Shown here: in pieces, positions 27,101-38,312 of the stretch | Position numbering within the stretch: the stretch's first letter is position 1 | Layout: every line of letters starts with the position of its first letter | NCBI GenBank assembly: GCA_009823505.1 | Contig: VZQC01007114.1 | Span: forward strand, 1,083,352 to 1,147,351 | Reading direction: 5' to 3' | Source of the DNA: Rhizomys pruinosus | Lineage: Eukaryota > Chordata > Mammalia > Rodentia > Spalacidae | Length of the DNA: 64,000 bases | Translations under genes and position numbers: made by a program | Notes under the pieces: model-generated | Database searches by the model: none | Seen by the model: only the letters and a program-made list of their open reading frames with translations | Told to the model about the DNA's origin: nothing

Positions 27101-27594
27101 TATTGCTCCCTTTAAAAGTAAATTCTGATCCCCCGTTCTTTTAGGGAAGAGGGCAATTTGTATGATACTGGAAATTGGAAATAACTATAAGGTTAACTGA
27201 AGCTGACCGTTATAATTGGATGATTTTGTTACATGTTCCCTTTATGCAAAAGCCAAGATACCTTGAAAGATTTCCCCATGGGTCATGGTTAGGAAGGAGC
27301 CATGTGACCAGACAAGGTATGACTGTATGAGGGTAGGCCCTGGCTGGCTCTCATTCGTACATCACAAGATAAAGTCAATGAACACAGTAGCTACATTTTG
27401 TGTCTCATCTAGTTAAGGCTGTCTCTGTGGCAGAAGGGTAAACTTTGAGGTCATTGTATTCAGGAATTGGTTCTTCACTATCTCTGTCTTGATCTTAAAA
27501 AATTCAGCCCAACTCAAGACAAAACCCTTAATCTTAATTGTTGATATTTGTAAGCTAGAAAATAATAGTTTAAGGTTTACTATGAAATTTAGAA
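27101..27594. other. Intron, nothing recognised
   Basis: Unique sequence between two oppositely oriented B3 elements. Confidence 0.45.
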
Positions 27595-27596
27595 AT

Positions 27597-27786
27597 GGGG
27601 CTAAAGGGATGGCTCAGCAGTTAAGAGCACTAACTGCTCTTCCAGGATGTCTGATGGGTTTCTGGCACCCGTTTGATAGTTAACAACTGTCCAGTTTCAG
27701 GTGACCCAATGCCTTCTTCTGGGATCCACAGGCATTGCATACATGCAGGCAAAACACTCATACATATAAAATATTTAAAAAAATAA
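27597..27786 (+). mobile_element. B3 SINE
   Basis: GGGGCTAAAGGGATGGCTCA, AGTTAAGAGCACTAACTGCT, ATGCCTTCTTCTGGGATCC and ATGCAGGCAAAACACTCATA, then an A-rich tail. Confidence 0.88.
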
Positions 27787-28660
27787 TTTAAAATAAATTT
27801 ATAAGTTGAGGCAAGGCATAAAAAATAATGTGCTTAAATGAATTCCAAAGTAACGTTAAGTAGCACTGCATTTATGTACAAATATAAAATATATACCACA
27901 TAAACATTCCAGCCAATCGTCAATGAGTAAGAGAAAAATAACTTGTAACAGTTTATCAAAATAGACTTTAGCCTGATACCTCTCCCAACCCAGCCTTGTA
28001 AGGATTCTTCCTTCTGTGTACAGTTGGGTCCTGAAAGTGAAGAGGAGGCTCTTACCAGCATCTCTTCAAGCTTTCAGGGTAGTGAATGACATGTTATGTG
28101 TCCCAGGGACCCAGGAGCCCAGAACATACTTCCTCTATATCTGAGGTTCTGATCTCCTCAGGACTATCAGCTGAACACAAAGAAGCACGTTTCGATGTGC
28201 ATGTGAGTTTATCATTTAGCCTGAGAGTGGAAACTCACATAAGGGAGATTTGCCAGCATTAGAACTGTTTAGAATAAGGTACCTAGCAGTTCTCAGTAGC
28301 ATCGAGGTGACTATTTCAGTGTTTTCTGTGTGTGCCCACTTCCCTGCAGCTGGTCCCGTATCAACATATCAACTCCCTGAGTTCAGTCAGTGTGATTTCC
28401 AATCTATAGAAGGAAAACAGCCATATTAGCAGGTGCCTGATAAGGAAGAGGTAGACATCCTCGAGTATGTGAATTCAGGGTCGGGAAATTCTCAGGAGCT
28501 GTGTGGGCTGCTTTCCTTGTCGTCTGAGCTTCAAATATGTTATCAGAACATTTTTAAAGCCTTTAGAACTACACTGGGGGAAGGCAGGTAGAACAATCTT
28601 TACTTGATTATTTTTTCCTAGCCTGCCTCAGATTATCTGATTTTTCAAATCATTTTTGAC
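27787..28660. other. Intron, nothing recognised
   Basis: Unique sequence; no element or coding signal seen. Confidence 0.45.
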
Positions 28661-28679
28661 ATGGATGTATGCGTGTACA

Positions 28680-28998
28680 TGTACATGTATGGGTATGTGT
28701 GTGGATACACATGTATCCACATGTGTGTGGAGGACATAGGATAGTCTCTGGTATTGCTCCTTAGGAGATATCCATCTTGTTACTGGAGACGGGGTCTCTC
28801 ACCGGACCTTGGGCTCAGGGATGAGGCTGGGCAGGATAGCCTGTGACCCCCCCCGAGGAACCCCCAATCTCTGCCTCCAATACACTAGAATTATAAACAC
28901 TGACCATCATGCCCAGATTTGGTCAGGTAGGCGCTGGGATTGAACTCACATCTTCTTTCCGATATGGAAAACAGTTACTGAGTGGTCTATCTCTATCC
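28680..28998 (-). mobile_element. B4/RSINE-like SINE with TG-rich leader
   Basis: A TACATGTATGGGTATGTGTG leader is followed by GAGACGGGGTCTCTCACCGG, CCTCCAATACACTAGAATTA and GGCGCTGGGATTGAACTCAC. The order is that of an antisense B4-type element. Confidence 0.7.
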
Positions 28999-29342
28999 CT
29001 GAAATTTTAGCCATTTTTTTCCTAGTTTTACCTGGGCAAGTTGTTTAAGGATTTCAGAATATGTATATCATTCCCTAAGGCTCTTTGGCATCGTGTGATT
29101 TCACGGGACTGTGTGCTAAACCTTTTACTTAGGAATCAACATCAATTTGTGCATGCACTGTAAGACACAGGCTTCACAGACTGGTTAAGCACATGGAACC
29201 TATTGACAAAATCAGTGAGTAAATCCCATGTTCTACTATTTGACATTGGTATGGCATTTGCAAATTCTGGAAGTTTCTCGGAACAACTTATAGGGTGTTA
29301 CTGTCATGTTTAATGGCAATACATAGAAAGCAGTCTGGCGTG

Positions 29343-29577
29343 GGGGCTGGAGAGATGGCCTAGCGGTTAAGAGCACTGACCGCTCTTACAGAGGACCCGG
29401 GTTCAATCCCCAGCACCCACATGGCAGCCGAGAACTGTCTGAAACTCCAATTCCAGGAGAACTCCAGTTCCAGGGGAATGTGACACCCTCTTCTGACCTC
29501 TGCGGCATTGCAGGACACGGGTGCACAGACTTGCACGCAGACAGTACATTGATACACATACAGAAATAAATAAATGC
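29343..29577 (+). mobile_element. Young B2 SINE, 5' half of a B2-B1 composite
   Basis: A full-length B2 (GGGGCTGGAGAGATGGCCTA to ACACATACAGAAATAAATAA). The 16 bp direct repeat AAAGCAGTCTGGCGTG at 29327-29342 recurs only after the adjoining B1 (29731-29746), so B2 and B1 share one target-site duplication. Confidence 0.95.
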
Positions 29578-29730
29578 TGGGCGTGGTGGCGCACGCCTTT
29601 AGTCCTAGCACTTGGGAGGCAGAGGCACGCGGATCTCTGTGAGTTCGAGGCCAGCTTGGTCTACAGAGTGAGTTCCAGGACAGCCAGAGCCACAGGGAGA
29701 CCCTGTCTCAAAAAGACCAAAAAAAAAAAA
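29578..29730 (+). mobile_element. Young B1 SINE, 3' half of a B2-B1 composite
   Basis: A complete B1 (GCTGGGCGTGGTGGCGCACG through GAGACCCTGTCTCAAAAAGA) with a poly-A tail, joined directly to the B2 tail. The shared target-site duplication is at 29731-29746. Confidence 0.95.
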
Positions 29731-29749
29731 AAAGCAGTCTGGCGTGTGG

Positions 29750-30545
29750 CACACAGGAAAGACACTCAGATCATGTTCCCTGATGCTTAGAGGAAGCTTT
29801 AAGTTTTCTGATCTAAAAGGAAAAAGGGGTATTGTACCACACCATCAGGTGTGTTCAATTATCATAAATCTAAGTATCCTTTAAAACCCTTAAGGTAAGG
29901 ACAGTTTTAAAGTAAGAAATCTCAAACTTGTCATTAACAGTATGTTTTCATATTTTTTTTTAAAAGTCATTCATTCAATCCAAGGCATAGGCAGTCAAAT
30001 ATTTATGACAGATTCATTGATTAGATATTCATTGGCAGCTGCTATTTTTCCTCATGTTAAAGCTCCTCAGCAGTAGCAAACATCTGCAACTCCATCACAA
30101 CGCCCAAATGAAGGCCTGTCAAAACAATGCTGATAGGATTAAGAGATGTACAAACCCAGCCGTAACTGCTGGGATTCGATCATAACTCAAGTTGTGCGAC
30201 ATTTATGGACTTAATCTAAGTTTAGTAGCTTTTCTCTCCCTTTGTCCTCTAAATTAAGAAAAAAAAAAAAGAATTCACACGAATGATTTAAAACACATTT
30301 GACACCCAGAAAGTGCTTAATAGATGCTATTGTTCCTGAGTAGTTTGAGTTGTATTGACTGGTCATTGTTATTTACTGTTTTCCCTTTAATTACCTGGAG
30401 GAACCTTACCTACTTTTGCCTGCCATTTTTGATGGACTGGTAGTCTGATCAGTATGTTCTATTGCTATTTTGAATTCACCTTGAGTCTGTGATGATAGCT
30501 CATTTAAATGAGAATGCACCATGGATTTGGGGGAGGGGGTGGGTT
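29750..30545. other. Intron; short MIR-like tail
   Basis: Unique except for CCCAGAAAGTGCTTAATAGA (30306-30325), which resembles the 3' part of a MIR/L2. Too short to classify firmly. Confidence 0.35.
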
Positions 30546-30547
30546 CC

Positions 30548-30551
30548 TATC

Positions 30552-30598
<47 letters not shown>

Positions 30599-30610
30599 CT
30601 ATCTATCTCT
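30548..30610. repeat. (CTAT)n microsatellite
   Basis: A nearly pure CTAT/GATA-complement array, followed by a short palindromic TCTAGGGAAACCTCTAGG stretch. Confidence 0.95.
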
Positions 30611-32660
30611 AGGGAAACCTCTAGGTTTCCCTAGAGGCTGGCACTGAGGCTGACACACAGCACATATTGTAGAATGTTCTGTGTTGCTGCTGGTCAGAGA
30701 ACATCATCCCGGTCAACTATGAACTGTATAGTGTATCTGAGTGTTCCAGTGAGGGTCTGGTCTAGCCCTGTGTGGACAGGTTTGACAATATATTCTGTGC
30801 CGTCCATGCAGTGATGAAATCCTAGCCACGCGTGACTCTTGAATGCCCCTCCATATGACACATATTTCTTACTTAATGGATGAAGTAATGTATGCATCCA
30901 CTGTAGGATCACAGTCTCAAGAGACACTCCGAGTGTGGCTTTATCTCAACGTGAAGGAATGAGACTTCATCTCTTGGTAGTACAGATCCCTATCAAAGGG
31001 TGTGCCGAGCTCCTGCCTGCACCCATCTTCTAGTTTACTCAGTCCAGTTGCTTTCGGATCGCTCTGACAACAACTCATCCCTTGATAACTACTGGAACCT
31101 TTCCAAACAGCTCACCATGAGAATGTGCTATCAGCACATCGCGTGCTCCCAAGATAGAAGCAGGAGAATCAGGAAGTCTGATTTATCCTAGATTACACAG
31201 TGAGTGCATGGACAGCATAGGCTATGTGAAGCCCTATCCCCCCCCCGGAAAAAAAAACCATAATAATAACAATAACAGTCATAATAATACTACTACAAGG
31301 GACTGGAATCAAATATACTCTAAAATGTACTTTTCCTCGAATGACTTGATCATGTCCAAAACTCATTTGTCTAGGACATGATTGGGAGATTAATGATTAT
31401 TTCCAAGGCTTTATTAATTAGTGTATCATCTCACTCTTCCCCCATTTCGATCCCCTTTGAAACTCCTATTCATTCAGGACTTTAGTGGTGTTCTAGGAGT
31501 TCAGGCCTTTGTTTATGACTATTGTGTTTATTGCTCTATAATCCTTTGATCTCTCTATTCTAATTTACCCACAAGAACAGCTTGAGATGATGTAGGGCGG
31601 ACATGATCTGAGGCTTTGTATAATATCACAGCTCGCCTGTCAGAAATCTGACATATTGCAACTAAAACTGACATACCCAACCAAAATATCCATATCTCTA
31701 ACTGTTAGACCCCAGCACAAGGAGGCATGTAGCTCAGCCTTTGTTTTACACCACAAAACCTTGACTTCTCACTTTCCTAATAGGCTCTTGTGACCTTCTT
31801 TTCAGTCACTCTTCTCTGTGGCCTATGCTTTCCTCAGTGACTCTGTAATTATTTTTGTTTTACCTAGATAGAAACATGCCCCCCCCTCTTTTTTGCATAT
31901 GGTGTTTTTGGTTCCTGCAGAGAGAACTAGACAGATGACATCCTTTAAAAATCCAAATTTTATTCAGTTTTACATTCTTATGTTTATAACCCCAAATCTC
32001 TCTAAAATGTCTTTACTGAAAACACGTTATTGTTTTATTAGTAGATTTATGCCAGCAAAGATACAGTGGCTTTATTAGGGATAATCTGAATGTGGAATTT
32101 AGGAAGACAAGCTTTAAGAACTATGGCTCCTAGGAAAGTGAATCTCAAAGCATGAAACCTCACTTTAACAGCTGCTTTTGACAACTGAACTTGACACACT
32201 GAAATATAAAAGTGCTACAAGTGGGATCAACGGATTATCTAAGTCCCTGAACATTTTTCGTTAAATTGGGGGACCTGGCAGAGTTGGGTGTGTGCCAGGT
32301 TCCTTGTCAGATGAGGAGCATTGGGTTTTAAGAGCTGAGCACTGACTAAAATCAGGTTACCTGGTCATGAAGCAGACAGAAAGAGATCGCAAAGACAAGA
32401 TTCTGAAAAGCAGGAGCTGGAGGAGGATGAGGAGATTTACATGTGCAGACTCTGGAGGCTGTGACACGGCAATTGTCTAAAGTGATATGCAGTTCAGATC
32501 ATCTCCAGCAAAGCCCCTGGATGGCAGGCGGTTTACAGTCTCCAAGAGCACAGATTACTGCTTTATCTTGTCACACTAAATTAACACGGCAGCACACAGC
32601 TAAAAACAGTGGTGACCTCTTCATCTGGGAAATTGCTGCCTGGAAAAGAGATGGGTATTT
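30611..32660. other. Intron, SINE-poor
   Basis: About 2 kb. The only repeat trace is a B1-like fragment at about 31150-31260 (ATTACACAGTGAGTGCATGG, GCCCTATCCCCCCCCC, then A-rich). Otherwise nothing recognised. Confidence 0.45.
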
Positions 32661-32665
32661 AGGAG

Positions 32666-32667
<2 letters not shown>

Positions 32668-32747
<80 letters not shown>
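32668..32747. repeat. Compound (CT)n(CA)n microsatellite
   Basis: About 16 CT units pass directly into about 24 CA units without interruption. Confidence 0.97.
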
Positions 32748-32749
<2 letters not shown>

Positions 32750-32750
<1 letters not shown>

Positions 32751-34435
32751 CAACATGCCATCCCTCTCCTTATGTAATAAAAACATTTTGGAATTAGATT
32801 ATAGCTATTGTTAAATTATTTTGGCTAGCAGGTCTCAGGTCAAATGGCCACTCTGAGAAGAATGATAAGACTGTAGTGATTTGATATTCTGAAAATGATG
32901 TTATCTTCGTACAGTGAATTTTTTGCTATCATATCATTTTGTCACTGGTTATGGCTCTAGAGATAACCCATGGGTGTTTTCAAGAGCCTTCTCATATCTG
33001 TCATTTCTGAGTGACAGTCAAGGGTTAGTAAGGTCCGGTCTGATTGATTTCTGTATCCTGGTCAGGCAGAGAGGGGGCCCAATAGAAATACCAAGGGAGT
33101 GTGCCTCAAAGGGAGACCAGTTATCCCATCTCAGCATGTCCTGTTTATTTCTTTATTAGGAGACTAAGACATGAGCAATGCAGTGAGGTCCTAGGGGGAT
33201 CCTCTGCTGTCCCCTGCCCCAGCCCAACCTTCAGCTCTGTATTCCACATGGTCTATAAAGTCTGAACTTAAGAAGTACAATCAACAAATGCTTATTCCTA
33301 TCTTAATATATTGACAAACCTATCAAAACCTACCAAGGGATTTGGGGTTCTCTGAGTGCTAATAGAATGTGAGCTGAAGGAACAGGCCAAATAGGACTTC
33401 AAATATTCACAATTATGTTTATCCTTCATGTTCCCAGCTCAGGACTCTGCATTGTCAAAGAGTAAGCCCTTGAAGCCCTTCCTCAGTGGTCTCAGGAGAG
33501 GGTAGATTTTTTTTTAACCATTGGTATTAAATCACTTTACAAGCTGTAATCTGAGCTCTGTGGAATCCTTAAACCATGTGATTTATGGACTCACGTTGTT
33601 TTTTAACCTGGAGACAATGTCCCCCACTTTCATTATACCCTTAGGGGCAGGAACAGTCAAAGTAAACTATGGCTTCTTAGGAGCCATGTTCTTTCTTCCG
33701 GTCTCATGGGGCACAATCCTCAACTGGATGGGAGGCTTTCAAGGAGTACTGACTTACAGGCTCTGGCATGATCCTGCTGAAGATCCCCCTGTCTTGTTCT
33801 GGGGTTTACACGGGTCACCCATGCTGGACTTTCTGATCAGTCCTGTGACTTATTCAGATGTAGTTCTAGTTCAGTTTTCCAGTATTCCAGATTCACAGAA
33901 CACACTGTAGAAGCACAAAGACATCATTTAGCCTGGGAAGGCATGGGATAAGGGTGCAATAGTGCTTTCTGTCTCTTTTCATAGGTCTTTGCCATCTCCT
34001 GTTACCTTTATGCCTTTTTCCTAAGTCAGTCACGAGGTCTGAATTGTGCAAAAGGAAGCCCAGATAAATGTAGGCGCAACTACCTGGTTCTATCCACCTA
34101 GAACCATATGAACTGTGGGTAGATTTTCGGTTTGTATATTTTAATATGATCATAAACATGTGTGTTTGACAAAGAAAAGGAAAAGAAGAAAAGAAAAACT
34201 TCAAAATTTTTAGAAAATTTCTTTTGCTATATATTATTTTGTTGCAAATATTTACGAGACTTTTTCAATCAGTCCTTTGCACCATCTTCTCCTCTTTGAT
34301 TATATCTCCATTTTTCTCATTTTTACCCCATCAGTTTAAATGCATCAGAAGTGCTGATAGGTCCTATTAATAGAGCCTTGGCTTTCAGAAAGTAATTTTC
34401 AAGGTTTTGTTGTTGTCGTTGTTTTTCCACAAAAG
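32750..34435. other. Intron, SINE-free, nothing recognised
   Basis: No repeat family recognised. The 129-codon frame at 33521-33910 shows no recognisable domain. Confidence 0.45.
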
Positions 34436-34545
34436 AAGGAAAACCCATCTGGGCATAGTGGAACACTATAATCTCAGATCTTGGAAAGCAAAGACAGGGG
34501 CCCCAAGCATGCAGTCTGGGGTATGAGGCAAGATTGTTTAAGACT
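34436..34545 (+). mobile_element. Ancient B1/PB1-like fragment
   Basis: CATCTGGGCATAGTGGAACA, CTATAATCTCAGATCTTGG and AAAGCAAAGACAGGGG follow the order of a diverged B1. Confidence 0.5.
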
Positions 34546-34954
34546 AAAATGAAAGAAAAGCAAAACAGAAAAGGAAGGAAGAAAAATACGTAAATATTGA
34601 AAAAGAGAAAGGCTCTGAAGCAAGAAGTAAAAGCAGTTAGTTTTCATACTAAAGGTGAATAAACTTTCTAAAAAATACTATTTTCTGGATTAGCTTAAGT
34701 CTAGTTTCAAAGTCCTTAAAAGTGATAGATTTAAACCAAATTAGCATGAAATGTGAAGAGTGGAAGGAAAAGTAAAAATAGAGCAGACTCCCACATACAG
34801 AAGTCAGATGTTGGCATGACTGTCTGATACCAGACAAGGTCAAATGATGGTTAGGGAGTAAAGACATTTACCATTGTTGTGTAGACACATGATGAATTTA
34901 TAAGTTACATGAAAATGAAAGGAAAATATAAGAATGAACTATTGACAGCAGTGC

Positions 34955-35012
34955 AACTGTATCAAAATGTATATATATGTACATGTATATATGTATACAT
35001 TTTGATACAGTT
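34955..35012. repeat. 58 bp near-perfect palindrome
   Basis: The left arm starts AACTGTATCAAAATGTATA and the right arm ends TATACATTTTGATACAGTT; 27 of 29 base pairs match when folded. The centre is the AT-rich TATGTACATGTATA. The arms contain non-TA sequence, so it is more than a TA microsatellite. Confidence 0.92.
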
Positions 35013-35208
35013 TGATATACTTTGTTTTTTCACATATGGATTCCACGGAGCACAGGGTTGATGTATCAAAGCATAGATCACATGAAAACAGTTAAGGAAA
35101 TGCACTGCTAAAAGTTATTATATTAGAATTAAAGGTATTGGGGATAGTGCAGCCGTTAAAGGCTGAGGCTAAGAACCGCAAAAAACTTCTTAAAAATAAC
35201 AGAAGGAG

Positions 35209-35425
35209 GGATTGGAGAGATAGCCTAGCAGTTACGAGCACCGACTGCTCTTGCAGAGGACCCAGGTTCAATCCCCAGCACCCACATGGCGGCTAAGAAC
35301 CGTCTGTAACTCCAATTCCAGGAGAACTCCAGTTCCAGGGGAATCTGAGACCCTCTTCTGACCTCTGCAGCATTGCACGACATAGGTGCACAAACCTACA
35401 TGTAGACAGTACATTCATACACATA

Positions 35426-35466
<41 letters not shown>

Positions 35467-35467
35467 A
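35209..35467 (+). mobile_element. B2 SINE with (AAAT)n tail
   Basis: GGATTGGAGAGATAGCCTAG to ACATTCATACACATATAAAA, then about eight AAAT units. A B2-like scrap (GTGCAGCCGTTAAAGGCTGA) lies just upstream at about 35150. Confidence 0.93.
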
Positions 35468-36112
35468 GGAATATAATATACCAAGACATATATGAAAGGA
35501 TTCAAGCACTACTACTCTGGAAATGATAATTTTATATGTTTTCATTACTAAATAAAATTAATGGGAAAATGACAGTCTTCAATTTTAGAAGCAGAAAAAA
35601 ACAGTGTAACAAAATCACTTCAATGTTGGCAGAGAATAAATCTGAATATTGTGAGAAAATATAAATTTAAATTAATTATCTGAAAGAAATGTAAGGAAAC
35701 TCTCCTACATAAGTAAACAAGAAAGCAAACATGAGTGAACAAAATCAAGAATAATACTGGTTAACTCTACTAGGTAGGAAATTTTATAAGTTATTAATAT
35801 CTATTCTAGCATTTTCAAAATGCTGTGATAATCCACACACTGTCCAACGTGAAGGCTGTGTTGTCACATCAATGCAGGAAGCATTTCATAATGACTTTTG
35901 CCTTTTGACATACTCACTCTAAATGGAACACTAAAGTTGAGAAATCAGTTGTGTTCTGAATGCTAGCGAACTGAACTTGTATGATGTTTCCCACACTTAG
36001 TGACAGAGATGCTACTTAGTATAATTCCTATTAGACCAATTATTGGGAATTAATTTTCCACTGAACACACAGTGATGATTGTGGATGTATACACATACAC
36101 AGTAATAAATTT
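35468..36112. other. Intron between inverted B2 elements
   Basis: AT-rich unique sequence with nothing recognised. Confidence 0.45.
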
Positions 36113-36123
36113 TAGAATAATTT

Positions 36124-36389
36124 TTATTAAGATTTTTGTTGTTTTTTTAAATTTTTATTTATTTATTTATTTTATGTATATGAATGTACTGTCTGCATGT
36201 AGGTTTGTGCACCCATGTCGTGCAATGCCGCGGAGGTCAGAAGAGGGCGTCAGATTCCCCTGGAACTGGAGTTCTCCTGGAATTGGAGTTATGGGCGGTT
36301 CTCAGCTGCCATGTGGGTGCTGGGGCTCGAACCCGGGTCCTCTGCAAGAGCAGTTGGCTCTCTTAACTGCCAGGCCATCTCTCCAGCCC
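36124..36389 (-). mobile_element. B2 SINE with target-site duplication
   Basis: A full antisense B2 ending GGCCATCTCTCCAGCC. The 11 bp TAGAATAATTT is present on both sides (36113-36123 and 36390-36400). Confidence 0.95.
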
Positions 36390-36855
36390 TAGAATAATTT
36401 CGAAATGCATGATTGCATGGAACTATTCAAAGCTTAGGAAACCTAAACATAGTTTCTTCATGAAGGAGTTTTTTAAGTCAAAAAGTATTGTTCAAATTAG
36501 TGTTAGTGAGTCAGGTATTTTCAACTTTTAAAGAGCAGGAAATTCCTATGTTGTCTCCAACTTTATCAAAAGTAAAAAAATTAATTATGCTTTTCCATAT
36601 TTAATATGATTTTAATACCAATTCTCCCCACAATTCCCAAGAAAACCAGAAACAGAAAAATGAGTCTTATCACATTTTGAATATGGATGTAAATATCTTA
36701 AATAAAATTAAGGAACATTATCAGTCTTTTTTATTTGACTCTTAATGGACCATGTTCCCTCTAAATACAATAATTAATTTTCCAGGAGTGTTGCTAAAAG
36801 GAAATATGTATCAGCAAGATTGCATATATAGGTTAAAAAAAAAAAACAAAAAAAC

Positions 36856-37037
36856 TGCTTTCTGGCCTACCAGCCAGACCTGGCTCTTTGGCCTGTGTCT
36901 GTAAATAAACTTTTACTGAACAGAGTTACACTCACTCATCTATGTGGTCTCTATGGCTGCTTTGTGGTTACATAGGGAGCCTTCAGTATTTGCCATGTGC
37001 TCCAGAACCTGCAAAATAAAAGCTGTTTTGGCCACTT
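36856..37037 (+). mobile_element. Ancient hAT-like DNA transposon remnant
   Basis: GGCCTGTGTCTGTAAATAAA, CTTTTACTGAACAGAGTTAC, GGTCTCTATGGCTGCTTTG and GCAAAATAAAAGCTG follow a mammal-wide non-autonomous hAT consensus as I remember it. The exact family is uncertain. Confidence 0.5.
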
Positions 37038-37550
37038 CCAGAGAAACTCTGGTTATACCATCAGTGGCTCAGCTCAATTAGAAACCTGACATAGAAGTGT
37101 TCAGTAAAGCCCATGGCAAAAATATACACGAATGTATCTACATCTCTGTCAACAACAGTGGGCAATCTCAGCCTGACCTGCTCCCACTGAACCATTAGAA
37201 CTCGTTAGTTTCCTTTAAAGTCAATGATAAGTCAGACATGATTGCTTAATACTTTGAATTCATGTGTCTACCCCTTCTATTTTATCATAATTTAGAGTAC
37301 TAATCCTTTGACCTGGGCCTTCTCCAGTCCCAGTTTGAGTTTAAATATAGTCCCTGGCATGGATAGTCACAGGCAGCAGGCTCTGGATTTACCAGTTTCC
37401 TCTGCGAATTTGTCTTGGGACCTACGTCATCTCGGGTCATGTTTTCACTCTCTCCCTCTCTGCAACCATAGCTTGGTTAAGTTTCCTTCTGGTATACTTG
37501 AAATGCACATATTTCTGTTTAACATCATCAGCCTTGAAATATTGCTTGCA
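37038..37550. other. Intron, nothing recognised
   Basis: Unique sequence before a B3 SINE. Confidence 0.4.
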
Positions 37551-37783
37551 GGGGTCTGGAGAGATGTCTCCACATTAAGAGCACTGGCTGCTCTTCCAGA
37601 GTAGCAAGGTTTGGTTCCCAGCACTAACATGGTGGCTAACAACCATTTGTAACTCCAGTTCTATGGGATCCACACGCTCTTCTGAACTCTACAGACATCG
37701 CACAACACGGGTGTACTTACATTCATGCAGGTGATGTATTCATACACATAAAATTAAAATTATAAATAAACTATTAAAAACAC
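37551..37783 (+). mobile_element. B3 SINE
   Basis: GGTCTGGAGAGATGTCTCCA, TTAAGAGCACTGGCTGCTCT and ACGCTCTTCTGAACTC, with an A-rich tail. It lies head-on to the antisense B3 that follows. Confidence 0.88.
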
Positions 37784-37845
37784 TGGATGGAATTCATAAT
37801 ATCTTCCCTGAAGTTTCTTTGTATTTTCTTTTGTTTTCTCTATTT

Positions 37846-38083
37846 TTAAAATATTTAATTTTATTATTTTTTATTTTATATGTATGAGTGTAATTAATGC
37901 CTGCATTTAGGTAGCTGCACCTATGTCCTGCAATGTCCATGGAGATCTAAAGAGGAAGTTGGATCTCCCAGAACTGGAGTTAGGGAAAGTTGTTGGCTGG
38001 CATATGGGTGCTGAAAATTAAACCCTGGTCCTCTGTAAGAGTAATCAGTGCCCTTAACAGCTGAGACATTTCTCCAGGCCCTA
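37846..38083 (-). mobile_element. B3 SINE
   Basis: An antisense B3: TATATGTATGAGTGTAATTA, CCTGCAATGTCCATGGAGAT, TTAACAGCTGAGACATTTCT. It forms an inverted pair with 37551-37783. Confidence 0.85.
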
Positions 38084-38117
38084 TTTTCTCTAATTTTTAT
38101 TACATTTTTTTCGTGTG

Positions 38118-38119
<2 letters not shown>

Positions 38120-38158
<39 letters not shown>
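38120..38158. repeat. (TG)n microsatellite
   Basis: A TG run leading into an antisense B4-type SINE. Confidence 0.93.
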
Positions 38159-38159
<1 letters not shown>

Positions 38160-38312
38160 TGTGTGTATCTTCATGCATGGTGCATGCAGTCAGGAGAAAA
38201 CATGAGAGAGTTGGTTCTTCTTCATCCACCATGTGGATCTCAGAGATTGAACTCAGGGCATTAGGCTTGGCCACAAGCACCCTTATCCACTGAGCCAATT
38301 TGCTATGCTTTG
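38160..38312 (-). mobile_element. B4-like SINE fragment
   Basis: TCATGCATGGTGCATGCAGT, GATCTCAGAGATTGAACTCA, GGCTTGGCCACAAGCACCCT and ATCCACTGAGCCAATTTGC are antisense tRNA-head motifs. Confidence 0.65.

Noticed and set aside
30611..30640. Small palindromic stretch TCTAGGGAAACCTCTAGG after the CTAT array
   Set aside because: It is too short to be notable; similar words arise easily beside microsatellites.
32571..32814. Frames encoding Ser-Leu, His-Thr or Cys-Val repeats
   Set aside because: They are translations of the CT/CA microsatellite; the same applies to the Ile-Tyr-Leu-Ser frames over the GATA arrays.
33521..33910. 129-codon open frame in SINE-free intron
   Set aside because: No domain, no start context and no neighbouring exon signals support it.
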